A stretch of DNA of 64,000 nt from Tessaracoccus coleopterorum (GTDB lineage Bacteria; Actinomycetota; Actinomycetes; Propionibacteriales; Propionibacteriaceae). The notes below the pieces were generated by a model. It made no database searches, had not been told where the DNA came from, and was given only the letters and a program-made list of their open reading frames with translations. Positions 30,264 to 41,281 of the stretch are shown in pieces (within the stretch, counting starts at the first letter, position 1; each line of letters opens with the position of its first letter). The position numbers and the translations under genes were made by a program. The stretch covers positions 1,116,001-1,180,000 of the forward strand of contig NZ_JAANIJ010000001.1 in NCBI RefSeq assembly GCF_011174705.1. Direction: 5' to 3'.

Positions 30264-30681
30264 CTAGCTGCAGGTAAGCGCAGCCTCGAGCGCCTCCTGC
30301 GCGGCCTCGACCTCGGCGAGTTCGTCGGTCAGCGTCGCGGCGGCCTCGGGCACGGTGAGGTCGGTGTCGATGTCCTTGATCGCGTCCTGGAGCTGCGTCC
30401 GGGCGGCCGCGAGGTCGTCCTTGCGATCCGCTTCGATCTTGTCGATCGCCGTGGTTAGTTCGTCGTAGCTGGCCTTGACCTCGTCACGGGCAGCGGTGAT
30501 GTCGGCGATGCTGGAGGACGACGAGAGCGAGACCTTGGCCTTCGCCACCGCGCCGACCAGTTCGGTGTGGGCCGCGCACGCGGCGGCCTGCTACTCCTCG
30601 GGTCGGAGCCGCAGGCGGTGAGCGTCAGGGCCATGGCCCGCAGAGCGCGAAGACGGATGACCGGAGAACGTTGGCGTGCAT
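30264..30681 (-). CDS. small helical lipoprotein (frameshifted)
   Basis: About 140 residues of unknown function. The start MHANVLRSSVFALRAMALTL leads into a lipobox (TLTAC), then after breaks near 30600-30645 a charged, Ala/Glu/Asp-rich helical body (SIADITAARDEVKASYDELT, then DDLAAARTQLQDAIKDI) that looks coiled-coil, ending in ALTCS. The LTAC cysteine implies a diacylglyceryl anchor on the outer face of the membrane. No family recognised. Confidence 0.6.
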
Positions 30682-30832
30682 GATTTCCTTCTGCCGGGTG
30701 GGGGACGGCCCCACCGTAGGGCGCGTGACAGGGCGCGGGCCCTGCCCGTGGGCAAAACTCATCACAATCTGATGATCCGGTTCGGGCATGGCTCCGCGTG
30801 CGGGACGCCGTCACCACCCCACCGCCGTCGGC

Positions 30833-31457
30833 TCAGAGGGCGTCGGTTGCCCGCAGCAGCGTCCGGCCAGAGTGCGCGGGATTCTCGTCGAACGGCTCGT
30901 CCGACAGGTCGACGATGACGTATCCGGCGGGGATCAGCGCCGGATCGAGCGGGAGCCGCACGGAGCGCCCCGGGGGAAGGTGCCGACCGTCACCATGCGC
31001 GCAAGGTCCTCGTTGATCAGCCACACCTCGATGTACCCGTCGGGATTCGAGATGTCGGCATCGAGCTGGATGTCGAGCAGGAGCCCGGCACCGTCGCGCA
31101 GGAGCCGTGCCCGCCCCTGGGGTGAGCCCTGGTCGTCGAGCGGCGCGAGTTCCACCTCGCGTTCGACGGCGGGCTCGGGCTCGGCAGCAGCCGGCTGACG
31201 GCGAGACCGGCCAGCGCTCCGCCGACAAATCCGGCCGCGACCCCGAGGAAGAGGCCTCTCCTCGTCACGGTGGACGCCGGAGCCTCTGCGGCCTCGGCGC
31301 CGATCCCGAGGTCGGCAGCGCCGATCCCGATGTCGGCGGCGATCCCGTCCCAGAGTCGATCGGGTGGCGTTTCGAGCTCCGGCGCGGGCGCCGCGAGGGC
31401 CCGGCTCACCCGGGCCTCGAGGTCGCCGGGTTGCGTCCCATCAGATGGTCGGGGCAT
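30833..31457 (-). CDS. membrane anti-sigma factor, RskA-like (frameshifted)
   Basis: About 208 residues. A cytosolic N-terminus (residues about 1-65) would bind the sigma factor. One membrane helix follows (RRGLFLGVAAGFVGGALAGL), then an outer domain with AGLLLDIQLDADISNPDGYIEVWL and AGYVIVDLSDEPFDENPAHSG, the RskA C-terminal fold. Breaks near 31185 and 30970 must be bridged. The gene overlaps the sigma-factor gene by 17 bp, the usual sigma/anti-sigma arrangement. Confidence 0.8.
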
Positions 31458-32004
31458 CGTCCACCTCCTCGAACATCGCCTTCAGCATCGCGAGCCCGCG
31501 TCGGACGTGGCTCTTGACGGTGCCGAGACGCATCCCCAGCGCGTCGGCCGCCTCCTGGTGGGTCTGGTCGTACAGGAACACGGCCCGCAGCACCGAAGCC
31601 CTCGGCTCACCCAGCTGCCGCAGCGCATCGTGGACGAGCATCCGGTCGGTGAGCTCGTCGACGCGGTCAGCGACGCTCCCGTCGGCCGCGTCCTCCGTCG
31701 GCCCGGCTGTGCGGCTGCGGGCCCGCAGCGCGTCGATGATCTTGTAGCGGCAGATGCCCATCAGCCAGGCCGGGAGCGCCGTGTCACTCGCCCGCAGGGT
31801 CTGCCGGGAGCGCCACGCGGCGATGAACACCTGCTGCGTGACGTCCTCCGCGTCGGCACGTGACCCCAGGGAGGTCAACGCGACGGTGAACACCAGCGGG
31901 GCCCACCGCTGGTAGACCACCCGCAGCGCAGACTCGTCACCGTGGGCGAGTCGGTCCGCCAACTCGCCCACGGTGGGCACGGTCTCCTGCGCCGGGTCGG
32001 GCAC
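31441..32004 (-). CDS. ECF RNA polymerase sigma factor, SigK-like
   Basis: Intact 187-residue extracytoplasmic-function sigma factor. Region 2: LRVVYQRWAPLVFTVALTSL and DAEDVTQQVFIAAWRS. Region 4: LGEPRASVLRAVFLYDQTHQ, then EAADALGMRLGTVKSHVRRG (helix-turn-helix). It probably activates its own operon and a small surface-stress regulon when released by the overlapping anti-sigma factor. It lies 17 bp downstream of the DUF4397 surface protein gene on the same strand. Confidence 0.92.
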   Translation of the reverse strand: MPDPAQETVPTVGELADRLAHGDESALRVVYQRWAPLVFTVALTSLGSRADAEDVTQQVFIAAWRSRQTLRASDTALPAWLMGICRYKIIDALRARSRTAGPTEDAADGSVADRVDELTDRMLVHDALRQLGEPRASVLRAVFLYDQTHQEAADALGMRLGTVKSHVRRGLAMLKAMFEEVDDAPTI

Positions 32005-32021
32005 CCTGTCAGGCTATCGGC

Positions 32022-32814
32022 TCAGTTCATGACGTGGCGCCCGCGAGCCAAGATCACCGCCCCGGCGACGCCCACCACCACGATGAGGCCGACCAACGCG
32101 ACGGGCCAGCGGGTGCCGGGCCTTCGGCACCGGTGTGCGGCAGCCCGGATCCGCGGTGAGCGTCACCTGCTGGGTCGCCAGCGCCAGGTTGTCCGCCTCG
32201 AGGCTGCCCCACGCGTACACGACGGTGAGCTGATCCTGCTTCAGGGTGACGTCTGCGGGGCCGAGCACCACGGTGTCGGTGCCTGCAGCCACCACGTCGG
32301 CGCTCACGGTGCCCGGGCAAGATCGAGGCTGGCCTCCTTGGGGTTGGCAAGGGACTCCACGACGACGGCTCCGCCCGCGCGGATGTCGACCTCGGGCGCG
32401 GCCGCCACGTGACGCACCGTCAGCCGGGCGCCCTTCGCGGAGGCGGAGATGTCATTGACGAACGGCATCAGCACCGGGTCTCCCTCGGAGTTGAGGTGCG
32501 CGACCACCGTGATGTTGGCGCCGGCGGGCACCTGCACGCCCTTGGCCTCGATGACGGCGTCACCGTCGGGCCCGCGTCCACCGCGGTCACCAGCAGGTCG
32601 TAGCTGCCTGCCGGCAGGGAGACGGGGTCGGTGAGGGTGCCGGCGGCGAAGTCGGTGAGCAGCTCGTCGCCGTTGGCGTAGACGTCGACGGTCACGCCCG
32701 GAACGGCGTGCAGCACAGAGATGTGTGCGGTGTCGTCTGCGGAGGCGGAGGTCGCCCCGAGAGCGCGGCGCCCGTCAGCAGCATCGCCGCGAGCACTCTG
32801 GACATGGTCTTCAT
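32022..32814 (-). CDS. LPxTG-anchored DUF4397 surface protein (frameshifted)
   Basis: About 265 residues. The signal peptide begins MKTMSRVLAAMLLTGAALS. The exported body has two DUF4397-like repeats: HISVLHAVPGVTVDVYANGD with LPAGSYDLLVTAVDAG, and LTVRHVAAAPEVDIRAGGAV. The C-terminus after the last break carries LPHTG near 32130, a hydrophobic helix (VALVGLIVVVGVAGAVIL) and a positive tail ARGRH, a complete sortase signal. Breaks near 32750, 32570, 32325 and 32110 must be bridged. First gene of the sigma/anti-sigma cluster, so it is probably a target of that sigma factor. Ligand unknown. Confidence 0.78.
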
Positions 32815-32917
32815 GACTGGATCCTTTCCTGCGCGGCGGCCGAGCGACCGCCGACATCCGAGTACTTCGTCCGGATGCACCTGGATGGATGCAGTGCTTC
32901 GACTTTTTCTTCCGGGA

Positions 32918-33529
32918 CTATTCCCGGAGCCGTTGCGCGAGCCAGTCCACCAGGGGCGCGGCCGCGCGCCAGGCCTCCGCGACCTCGGGGGCGAAGCTCG
33001 CGACACCCTCCGATGAGACCTCCCGCTCCACCGCGAGGCTCTTGTGGCGGAGGAGTTCGATGCGGGGTGGTCGCGGGGATATCCGCGCGGCGCCGTCGCC
33101 ACCTGGTCACCCGTCACGAGCCACCCGTCGCCGAGCAGCGGCCGTAGGAGCGCCTGGATTCGCGGGCCCTCCTCGTCGTCTGCGACGGCCCGACGGATCC
33201 GGGCCAGGGCCACCGGGGTCGCGGCGTAGAATCCGGCGACGCCGCGGGCCTCGGACGAGTTGACCTCGAGGTAGAACCCACACGCGGGTGCCGTCTGGAA
33301 GAACACCCCTGATGCGTCTTGTAGGGCGCCTTGTCGGCGCTGAACCGGACATCCCGGTGGGGCGAAACAGCTTGTAGCCCCGAACTCGGGGCGAGCAGCT
33401 CGGCGATCGCGACCAGCGGCGCGCGGACCTTCCCTCGTAGCGCGTCTTGTTGGCCTCCCAGAACTCGCGGGTGTTGCTCTGCTCAAGCTCGCGGTAGAAA
33501 CTCATGGCGTCGGAGGGGAAATCGGTCAC
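32918..33529 (-). CDS. DUF2461 (TIGR02453) protein (frameshifted)
   Basis: About 204 residues. The N-terminal motif SFYRELEQSNTREFWEANKT is typical of DUF2461. ACGFYLEVNSSEARGVAGFYA matches the family's conserved centre (usually aGFYLHLEP, G-G-x-Y). The C-terminus after correction reads RIELLRHKSLAVEREV then PLVDWLAQRLRE. Function unknown for the family. Breaks near 33430, 33370, 33310 and 33075 must be bridged. Confidence 0.78.
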
Positions 33530-33652
33530 GCTGACATCCTGCCACCGGCACCGACGTGGGCGCCGGGCGGTGCGTCCACCGGTTCCGCTCCCCGCCGAGC
33601 CGGTCGCGTCCGGATTCTCGCCCGGTGCGGGCGATGCGACTTATCGTTGTCC

Positions 33653-34055
33653 ATGGCCTACTGGTTGTTCAATGTCACCCACGCAACCGCCGCCGCGTCC
33701 GATGCCCGCGGCGCCGCCGTCGGCTGGCTCAGGTCGGGGATGTGGCCCGTCGGGGATGACGAGGCTCACCGCGACGAACTCGCTGCCGGCGATCGTGCCC
33801 TGATCTACGCGGCGCCCGATCGGGTGTTCGTCGCCGTCGCCACACTCGGCTCCGGGATCCGCCCGGGCCACCTGGGGCGACGGTGTGTTGATCGGCGCAG
33901 TCGAGTGGTGGACGCCGGAGGTGCCGATGGCGGAGGTACTCGCGCGCATCGACCCTGCGAACAACGCCAAGGCCGAGTTCACCGCGGGAGTCGTCGGGAT
34001 CATGCCCGACGAGTACGAGGCAGCACTCGCGGCGGCGGCGGACCGACCTGCCTGA
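33653..34055 (+). CDS. hypothetical protein, possibly EVE-like (frameshifted)
   Basis: About 134 residues: MAYWLFNVTHATAAASDARG, then RDELAAGDRALIYAAPDRVFVAVATLG. After a break near 33870 the frame continues WGDGVLIGAVEWWTPEVPMAEVLARID and ends AAAADRPA. The pattern of a short N-terminal strand, a GD..LIY.A turn and an exchange of strands is reminiscent of EVE/PUA-like nucleic-acid-modification readers, which would suit the RM island just downstream. The match is weak and the function unproven. Confidence 0.5.
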
Positions 34056-34355
34056 CGTTTCGTGGCCGCGCCTACATGCGGACACCATCCGGCGGCCTCG
34101 GGCTCGGAAGGCGTCTGCGGCGCTGGCGTGGTCCGCGACCGTCCGGGTGGGTGTCCTTCGAGACGGCGCGGGCTCCGAGCCGGAGTCGAATCCCGGCTGC
34201 CGGCGGTGATGGGTTGCCCAACCTGTGGGGCCGTGGCGCATGCAACCAGGACCACCGTGCAGATCCCCGGAACTGTCGGTGTCCGCTGCTAGGTTGAGAA
34301 GTGCCGCGCGGGGATCAACATGAGCGCGTCAAGCGCAGGGAGTAGACACAAAGAG
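34056..34355. other. 300-bp intergenic stretch upstream of the RM operon
   Basis: No gene that I can support. A 27-codon frame at 34209-34292 (MGCPTCGAVAHATR...) has a CxxC that recalls the zinc-ribbon start of ISL3-type transposases, but it is too short to call. An alternative upstream ATG for hsdM lies at 34320. The promoter of the RM operon must be here, but I see no clear -35/-10 pair. Confidence 0.4.
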
Positions 34356-35922
34356 ATGGCCGGACCGACCAAGGAATCACAGCGAGCAGAACTGCACAAG
34401 ACGATCTGGCGCATCGCCAACGATCTGCGCGGCAGCGTCGACGGGTGGACTTCAAGAGCTACGTGCTGGGCATGCTGTTCTACCGGTTCATCTCCGAGAA
34501 CCTCTGCGCCTACATCGACGGCTTCGAGCGCGACGCCGGGGTCGCGGGCTTCAGCTACGCGTCGCTGTCCGACAAGGAGGCCGAGTTCGGCCGCGAGGTC
34601 ACCGTCGCCGAGAAGGGCTTCTACATCCTGCCCTCGGAGCTCTTCCACAACGTCCGCGAGCGGGCGCCCCGTGATCCGGACTTGAACGAGACGCTGGAGC
34701 GGGTCTTCAAGAACATTGAGGGCTCGGCCCTCGGCTCCGCCAGCGAGGACGACCTGAAGGGCCTCTTCGACGATCTCGACGTGAACAGCTCCAAGCTCGG
34801 CAACACGGTGGCCAACCGCAACAAGAAGCTCGTGGGGCTGCTCGATGCCATCGGCGACCTGCCGCTGGGCAACTTCGAGGACAACTCGATCGACCTGTTC
34901 GGCGACGCCTACGAGTACCTGATGCAGATGTACGCCTCGCAGGCGGGCAAGTCCGGCGGCGAGTACTACACCCCGCAGGAAGTCTCAGAGGTCCTCGCCC
35001 GGATCACGGTTGTGGGCAAGGAGCGCGTCAACAGGGTCTATGACCCCGCATGCGGCTCCGGCTCACTGCTGTTGAAGTTCGCGAAGGTGCTGGGCACCGA
35101 CAACGTGGGAGGCTTCTACGGCCAGGAGATCAACCTGACCACCTACAACCTTGCCCGCATCAACATGTTCCTGCACGACGTCAACTTCGAGAAGTTCGAC
35201 ATCGCGCACGGCGACACCCTGCTCGACCCGCAGCACTGGGACGACGAGCCGTTCGAGGCGATCGTCTCCAACCCGCCCTACTCCATCAAGTGGGAGGGCG
35301 ACGCCAACCCGCTGCTCATCAACGACGAGCGCTTCGCTCCCGCCGGGGTCCTGGCGCCGAAGTCGAAGGCGGATTTGGCCTTCACGATGCACATGCTTAG
35401 CTGGCTCGCCGTCAACGGCACCGCGGCCATCGTCGAGTTCCCCGGCGTGCTCTACCGAGGCGGGGCCGAGCAGAAGATCCGCAAGTACCTCGTCGACAAC
35501 AACTACGTCGACGCCGTCATCCAACTCCCGCCGGATCTGTTCTTCGGCACCACCATCGCCACCTGCATCATCGTGCTCAAGAAGTCGAAGACCGACAACG
35601 CCGTGCTCTTCGTCGACGCCTCCGCCCAGTTCAAGCGCGTCGGCAACAAGAACAAGCTCCAGCCCGAGAACCAGGAACGCATCCTCGATCTGCTCGCGCA
35701 GAGGCAGAGCGTGGAGCATGAGGTCGCGCTGGTCTCGAACGTCGACATCGCCGACAACGACTACAACATCGCCGTGTCCTCCTACGTCCAGCCCGAGGAC
35801 ACCCGCGAAGTGGTGGACATCACCGAGCTCAACGCCGAGATCGCACGGATCGTCGCCCGCCAGGCGGAACTGCGCGCCTCGATCGACGCCATCGTCGCCG
35901 ACCTGGAGGGGCAGGCAAGTGA
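34356..35922 (+). CDS. hsdM: type I restriction-modification methyltransferase subunit HsdM (frameshifted)
   Basis: N6-adenine methyltransferase of about 522 residues that protects host DNA and forms the core of the type I complex. The N-terminal helical domain starts AELHKTIWRIANDLRGSVDG and continues FKSYVLGMLFYRFISENL. The SAM-binding motif is DPACGSGSLLLKF, the catalytic motif SNPPYS, and SGGEYYTPQEVSEVLARI precedes them. A missing G near 34447 and another base near 35917 must be restored; the latter exposes TGA at 35920-35922. This overlaps the GTG of the Mrr gene. First gene of a four-gene coupled operon. Confidence 0.92.
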
Positions 35923-36837
35923 GCACAATGCCGACATGGGAGGGCTTCCTCATGCCGTGCCTGCGGGCGCTGGAGGACGGCTCGACGCGCACCCGCCGAG
36001 AGATGAGCGACTTCGCCGCCAATGTGGCCGGGCTCACGGACGAGCAGCGGGCGACCCCTCTGGCCTCAGGGCAGATGATGCACGCGAACCGCATCGGCTG
36101 GGCCCTGTCCTTCCTCTCCCGCACAGGGGCGTTGTCCAAGCCGTCTCGTGGGCACTTCATGCTCAGCGACGCCGGGCGCGAGGTCCTCTCCAGGCATCCT
36201 GGCGGGGTCACGGAGCGCGACATCGTGGCGATGGGCGAGGATCCCCGCTCGGGCATCCAGCCGTACGAGCCGTCAACGACGAAGAACCTCGACGCTCCCT
36301 CAGCAGACCAGGCAACCGCCGAGCTGGACCCGACCGAGCAGATCGAGTTGGGCGTCGCACGCGTCCACGAGGCCGTCGCGAAGGACCTCATCACCCGGCT
36401 CCTCGACCGCGAGCCCGCGTTCTTCGAGCAAGCTGTTGTCGACCTCCTCATCGCCATGGGCTACGGCGGCACGGGCGGACGAGGCCTCGCTACCCAACTC
36501 GTCAACGACGGCGGTATCGACGGCGTCATCGATCAGGACGTCCTGGGGCTGAACAAGGTCTACGTCCAGGCGAAGCGCTACAAGCGCGACAACTCCGTCG
36601 GACGCCCCGAGCTTCAAGGCTTCGTCGGGGCACTCAGCGGCAAGGCTGATCGCGGGTGTTCATCACCACCAGCTACTTCAGCGCCGGCGCGGTCGACTAC
36701 GCCGCCCGCGACACGAACTCGCGCCTCATCCTGATCGACGGCGCCCGGCTCACCGATCTGATGATCCGCTTCGGGTAGGTGTGCAGGTCAAGCAGACGGT
36801 GCACGTCGTCGAGATCGACGAGGACTTCTTCGAATGA
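35919..36837 (+). CDS. mrr: Mrr-type restriction endonuclease embedded in the RM operon (frameshifted)
   Basis: About 306 residues. The N-terminal Mrr winged-helix domain reads PTWEGFLMPCLRALEDGSTR and ANRIGWALSFLSRTGAL. The C-terminal nuclease domain follows AFFEQAVVDLLIAMGYGGTG, with the PD-(D/E)xK-type catalytic pair in NDGGIDGVIDQD and VYVQAKRYK (Q-x-K), then PELQGFVGALSGKADRG. Mrr enzymes cleave modified DNA (type IV restriction). Breaks near 36652 and 36777 must be bridged; the restored stop at 36835-36837 overlaps the hsdS ATG. Start chosen at GTG 35919, overlapping hsdM; an ATG three codons later is the alternative. Confidence 0.85.
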
Positions 36838-38057
36838 GCCGTGTCGATGAGTTGATCACAGAACTCGCGCCGAAGGCGTCGCATTCAAGACTCTCGGCGA
36901 TATCGCACAACTCGTGCGTGGCAACGGCATGCCCAAGTCCGACTTGACTGACGAGGGCGTTGGTGCGATCCACTATGGCCAGATCTACACTCGCTACAGT
37001 GCCTGGACGGAATCGACCATCTCGTTCGTTTTGCCCGAGACAGCAGCGAGGCTCGCGACCGCCGAACCGGGCGACATCATTATCACCAACACGAGTGAAA
37101 ACCTCGATGATGTCTGCAAGGCCGTCGCTTGGCTGGGTTCAGATCCGATCGTGACGGGTGGCCACGCCACGATCATCAAGCACAACCTTGAGCCGAAGTA
37201 CCTTTCCTACTGGTTCCAGTCCCCAGCATTCGCGAGGCAGAAGCGGGCGCTCGCAACGGGCACCAAAGTCATTGACGTCTCGGCACGGCAACTCCTGAAG
37301 GTGCGTGTTCCGGTGCCGCCGGTCGAGGTGCAGCGCGAGATCGTGCGGATTTTGGATCAGTTCACCCAGCTGGAGGCGGAGCTGGAGGCGGAGCTGGAGG
37401 CGGAGCTGGAGGCTCGCACTCGCCAGTACGCCCACTATCGACAGACGATCCTTGAACCGAAAGCTGAGACCCTGTGGTCCACCCTCGGCGCAATCAGCTC
37501 AAAGGTTTCATCTGGAGGCACGCCGCCCTCTGGACGCGCCTCCTACTACGGTGGCGACATCCATGGCTGCGAACTCAAGAGGTCGACTTTGGCCCTGTGA
37601 CTTCAACGAGCATGACCATTACAGACGAGGGCTTGCGAAACTCTTCCGCGAAGTGGATCCCAAGCACTGCGTAATCGTTGCGATGTACGGCGCGACGGCA
37701 GCGAAGGTCGCGGTCAACGAGATCCCGCTCACCACGAACCAGGCATGCTGCAACCTTCAAATTGACCCAGAGCAAGCGGACTACCGCTACGTCTTTTATT
37801 GGATCGCCAGCCAGTACGAACGGCTCAAGAGCCTCGGAGAGGGCTCGCAGTCCAATCTGAACGCGAAGAAGGTCAAAGACTTCCCGATCCCAATACCGCC
37901 CGTCGAGATGCAGCGAGAGGTCGTCACGTTGCTTGAGAAGTTTGACGCATTGGTCAATGACATCGGTGTTGGCCTTCCGGCCGAGCTAAGCGCCCGACGC
38001 AAGCAGTACGAGTACTACCGCGACAAACTCCTCAGCTTTGAGGAGGCCCCGGCGTGA
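36834..38057 (+). CDS. hsdS: type I restriction-modification specificity subunit HsdS (frameshifted)
   Basis: About 408 residues. It holds two target-recognition domains, each ending in the conserved PVPPVEVQREIVRILDQF / PIPPVEMQREVVTLLEKF motif. Each is followed by a helical spacer (the first with a 4-residue repeat, LEAE). TRD1 includes LVRGNGMPKSDLTDEGVGAI, and TRD2 includes SSGGTPPSGRASYYGGDIPW. The bipartite target cannot be read from sequence. Breaks near 36875, 37560 and 37670 must be bridged. Base composition is visibly less GC-rich than the flanks, as often seen for exchanged hsdS genes. Confidence 0.9.
37370..37417 (+). repeat. 12-bp tandem repeat in the HsdS central spacer
   Basis: Three exact copies of CTGGAGGCGGAG (37370-37405) plus a fourth variant CTGGAGGCTCGC encode LEAE-LEAE-LEAE-LEAR between the two target-recognition domains. 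In EcoR124-type enzymes the copy number of an equivalent TAEL repeat sets the distance between half-sites (family knowledge). Each 12-bp unit adds four residues in frame. Confidence 0.9.
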
Positions 38058-41000
38058 TCGAGTCGCTCGCACGCAAGTTCGATCCAATTGCCGTCTCGGC
38101 CGAGAGCACGGTCGTCGCCGAGTACATCGCCGATCCAGCGTCGCAGGCGGCGTATCAGTCGGAGGCCGCGCTTGAGCAGGAGCTGATTCGCCTCCTGGAA
38201 TCCCAGGCATACGAGTATCTGCCCGTGACCTCCGAGGCGCAGCTCGTCGCGAACCTGCGCGCTCAGCTGGAGGCGCTGAACGACATCTCCTTCTCCGACG
38301 CGGAATGGGCGGGCTTCTTCGAGACGAAGATCGCGGGAAGAACGATGGCATCGTCGAGAAGACCGTGCGGGTCCAGGAGGATCACGTCCAGCTCCTGAAG
38401 CGCGACGACGGCTCAACGAAGAACATCGCTCTGCTGGACAAGCAGAACGTCCACAACAACCGGCTCCAGGTGATCAACCAGTACGAGATCGGCCAGGGCG
38501 AGGGCGGCGCGAACTACGCGAACCGCTACGACGTGACGATCCTGGTCAATGGGCTGCCGATGGTGCACGTCGAGCTGAAGCGTCGCGGCGTCGACATCAG
38601 GGAGGCGTTCAACCAGATCAGCCGCTACCAGCGCGACAGCTTCTGGGCAGGCTCCGGTCTCTTCGAGTACGTGCAGCTGTTCGTCATCTCCAATGGCACG
38701 TTGACGAAGTACTACTCCAACACCACCCGCAGCCAGCACCTCAAGGAGGCGCGCAGACCGGGCAAGGCCGGAAGACGTCGAACTCGTTCGAGTTCACGTC
38801 GTGGTGGGCCGACGCGCAGAACAAGCCGATCCAGGATCTGGCCTCGTTCGCGAAGACCTTCTTCGCCAAGCACACGCTGCTCAACATCCTCACCCGCTAC
38901 TGCGTGCTGACCGCCGACCGCCTGCTGCTGGTGATGCGGCCGTACCAGATCGTCGCGACAGAGCGGATCCTGCAGCGCATCGACATCGCCACGAACTACA
39001 AGAGGCTCGGCACCGTCGCCGCGGGCGGGTACGTGTGGCACACCACAGGCTCCGGCAAGACCCTGACCAGCTTCAAGGCCGCACAGCTGGCGTCGAAACT
39101 GTCGAGTGTCAGCAAGGTGCTGTTCGTCGTCGACCGCAAGGACCTCGACTACCAGACGATGCGCGAGTACGACCGCTTCGAGAAGGGTGCGGCGAACTCG
39201 AACACGTCGACGGCGGTGCTCAAGAAGCAGCTAGAGGACCCGGCTGCGCGGATCATCATCACGACGATCCAGAAGCTCTCGACGTTCATCAAGGCGAACA
39301 AGGGCCACGCGATCACCCACGATCACGTGGTGATCATCTTCGACGAGTGCCACCGCTCGCAGTTCGGCGACATGCACACCGCGATCACGCGCGCGTTCAA
39401 GCGCTACAACCTCTTCGGGTTCACCGGCACGCCGATCTTCGCCGTCAACGCCGGCGCCGGCGGCAACCCGCAGTTGAAGACCACGGAGCAGGCGTTCGGG
39501 GAGAAGCTCCACACCTACACGATCGTCGACGCCATCACCGACAAGAATGTGCTGCCGTTTCGGATCGACTACGTCAACACCATCCGGGTCGGTGACGTGA
39601 CCGACGCGCAGGTCTCCGCGATCGACACGGAGAGGGCGTTGCTTGCGCCGGAGCGCATCAGCCAGGTTGTGCAGTACACGTTGGAGCATTTCGATCAGAA
39701 GACGAAGCGCTCCTCCAGCTACGAGCATTCCGTCGTGACGAACGTCGCTGCATCAACGCGTGTGCGCCGACAGGCTGAAGCGGTGCGTGAGCGCAAGCGC
39801 GTGCGAGGGTTCAACGCGATCTTCGCCACCGCCTCGATCGACGCGGCCCGGCGGTACTACAACCACTTCCAACTCCAGCAGGAGGACCTGCCTGCCGAGG
39901 GTCGCCTCAAGATCGGCCTGATCTACTCCTACGGCGCCAACAACGCCACCGACGACGGCATCCTTGACGACGAGGCCTTCGACACCGATGCCTCAGCCTG
40001 GACGCCCGGGCATTCCTCGAGGACGCGATCCAGGACTACAACGACATCTTCGGCACCAGCTACGACACCAGCGCCGACAAGTTCCAGAACTACTACAAGG
40101 ATCTCTCGCAGCGGCTGAAGAACCGGGAACTGGACCTCGTCATCGTGGTCAACATGTTCCTCACCGGCTTCGACGCCACCACCTCAACACGTTGTTCGTG
40201 GACAAGAACCTGCGCGCGCACGGCCTGATCCAGGCCTACTCACGCACCAACCGCATCCTCAACTCCGTGAAGACCTACGGCAACATCGTCGCCTTCCGAG
40301 ACCTCGAGGACGAGACCAACGCCGCGCTGGAGCTGTTCGGCAACAAGGACGCCCGCGGGTTGTGCTCCTCAAACCCTACGGCGACTACTACAGCGAGTAC
40401 GCCGAGAAGGTCACCGAGTTGCTGGATGCGTTCCCGCTGGGGCAGCAGATCATCGGCGAGGCTGCGCAGAAGGAGTTCATCCAGCTGTTCGGGCAGATCT
40501 TGCGGCTGGAGAACATCCTGACCTCGTTCGACGACTTCACCCGTAACGAGATCCTCACCGCACGCCAGGGCAGGATTACCGCAGCGTCTACCTCGACCTG
40601 TACGCCGAGTTCCGCAAGGACAAGGACGCCGACAAGGAGAGCATCAACGACGACATCGTCTTCGAGATCGAGCTGATCAAGCAGGTCGAGATCAACGTCG
40701 ACTACATCCTGATGCTCGTCCAGAAGTACCGCGAGCAGCACGGCGACGGTGAAGACAAGGAGATCCGCGCCGAGATCTCCCGCGCCGTCGACGCCAGCCC
40801 CAGCCTGCGTAACAAGCGCGACCTGATCGAGGACTTCGTCGATCGCATCAGCATCGACGGCTCCGTCGACGACCAGTGGCAGGCCTACATCGCCCAACGC
40901 CGCGAGGCGGAGCTGCAGACCATCATCGACGACGAGCACCTCAGACCCGCCGAGACCCGGCGCTTCGTCGAGCGCGCGTTCACCCACGGCGCGATCCAGA

Positions 41001-41154
41001 CCGGTGGCACCGCCGTCACGACGATCCTCCCGCCGATGTCGCGATTCGCCCCACCGGCGGGCACGGCGAGAAGAAGCAGCGGGTCCTCGACCGGCTCACT
41101 GCGTTCTTCGAGCGCTTCTTCGGCCTGGGCTCGGGCAGCGACCCGCAGCCGTAG
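38054..41154 (+). CDS. hsdR: type I restriction-modification motor/nuclease subunit HsdR (frameshifted)
   Basis: About 1,035 residues; the ATP-driven translocase and endonuclease of the complex. The N-terminal nuclease domain has the PD-(D/E)xK core ([21 protein letters not shown]). The motor has Walker A in [14 protein letters not shown], the DEAD-like DECHRSQ box, motif III in [10 protein letters not shown], and a later motif VI region around [14 protein letters not shown]. The C-terminal helical region ends [10 protein letters not shown]. Breaks near 38335, 38755, 40005, 40180, 40360, 40580 and 41055 must be bridged. GTG start overlaps the hsdS stop by 4 bp. Confidence 0.92.
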
Positions 41155-41281
41155 CCCCGCCAGCTCCCAACCGGCTAGTCGGCGGCGCTGAGAGCGAAAA
41201 GCGCCTGCTCATCGACTTGCCGCGCTTTGCGTTAGTGCGAGTCGGCTCTGGGCTGCGACGCGCATGCGTTCTGCCACCTTG

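Noticed and set aside
32911..32928. Short palindrome TCCGGGACTATTCCCGGA at the end of the DUF2461 gene as a terminator
   Set aside because: It overlaps the coding end and has only a weak 7-bp stem without T-tract.
34179..34197. T-arm-like sequence (GCCGG...TCGAA...CCGGC) suggesting a tRNA or attachment site
   Set aside because: No acceptor, D or anticodon stem can be formed around it on either strand; the loop does not have the canonical TTCGA length.
34209..34292. 27-codon frame with CPTC and a terminal Cys, like an ISL3 transposase start
   Set aside because: Too short, no continuation in any frame, no inverted repeats nearby.
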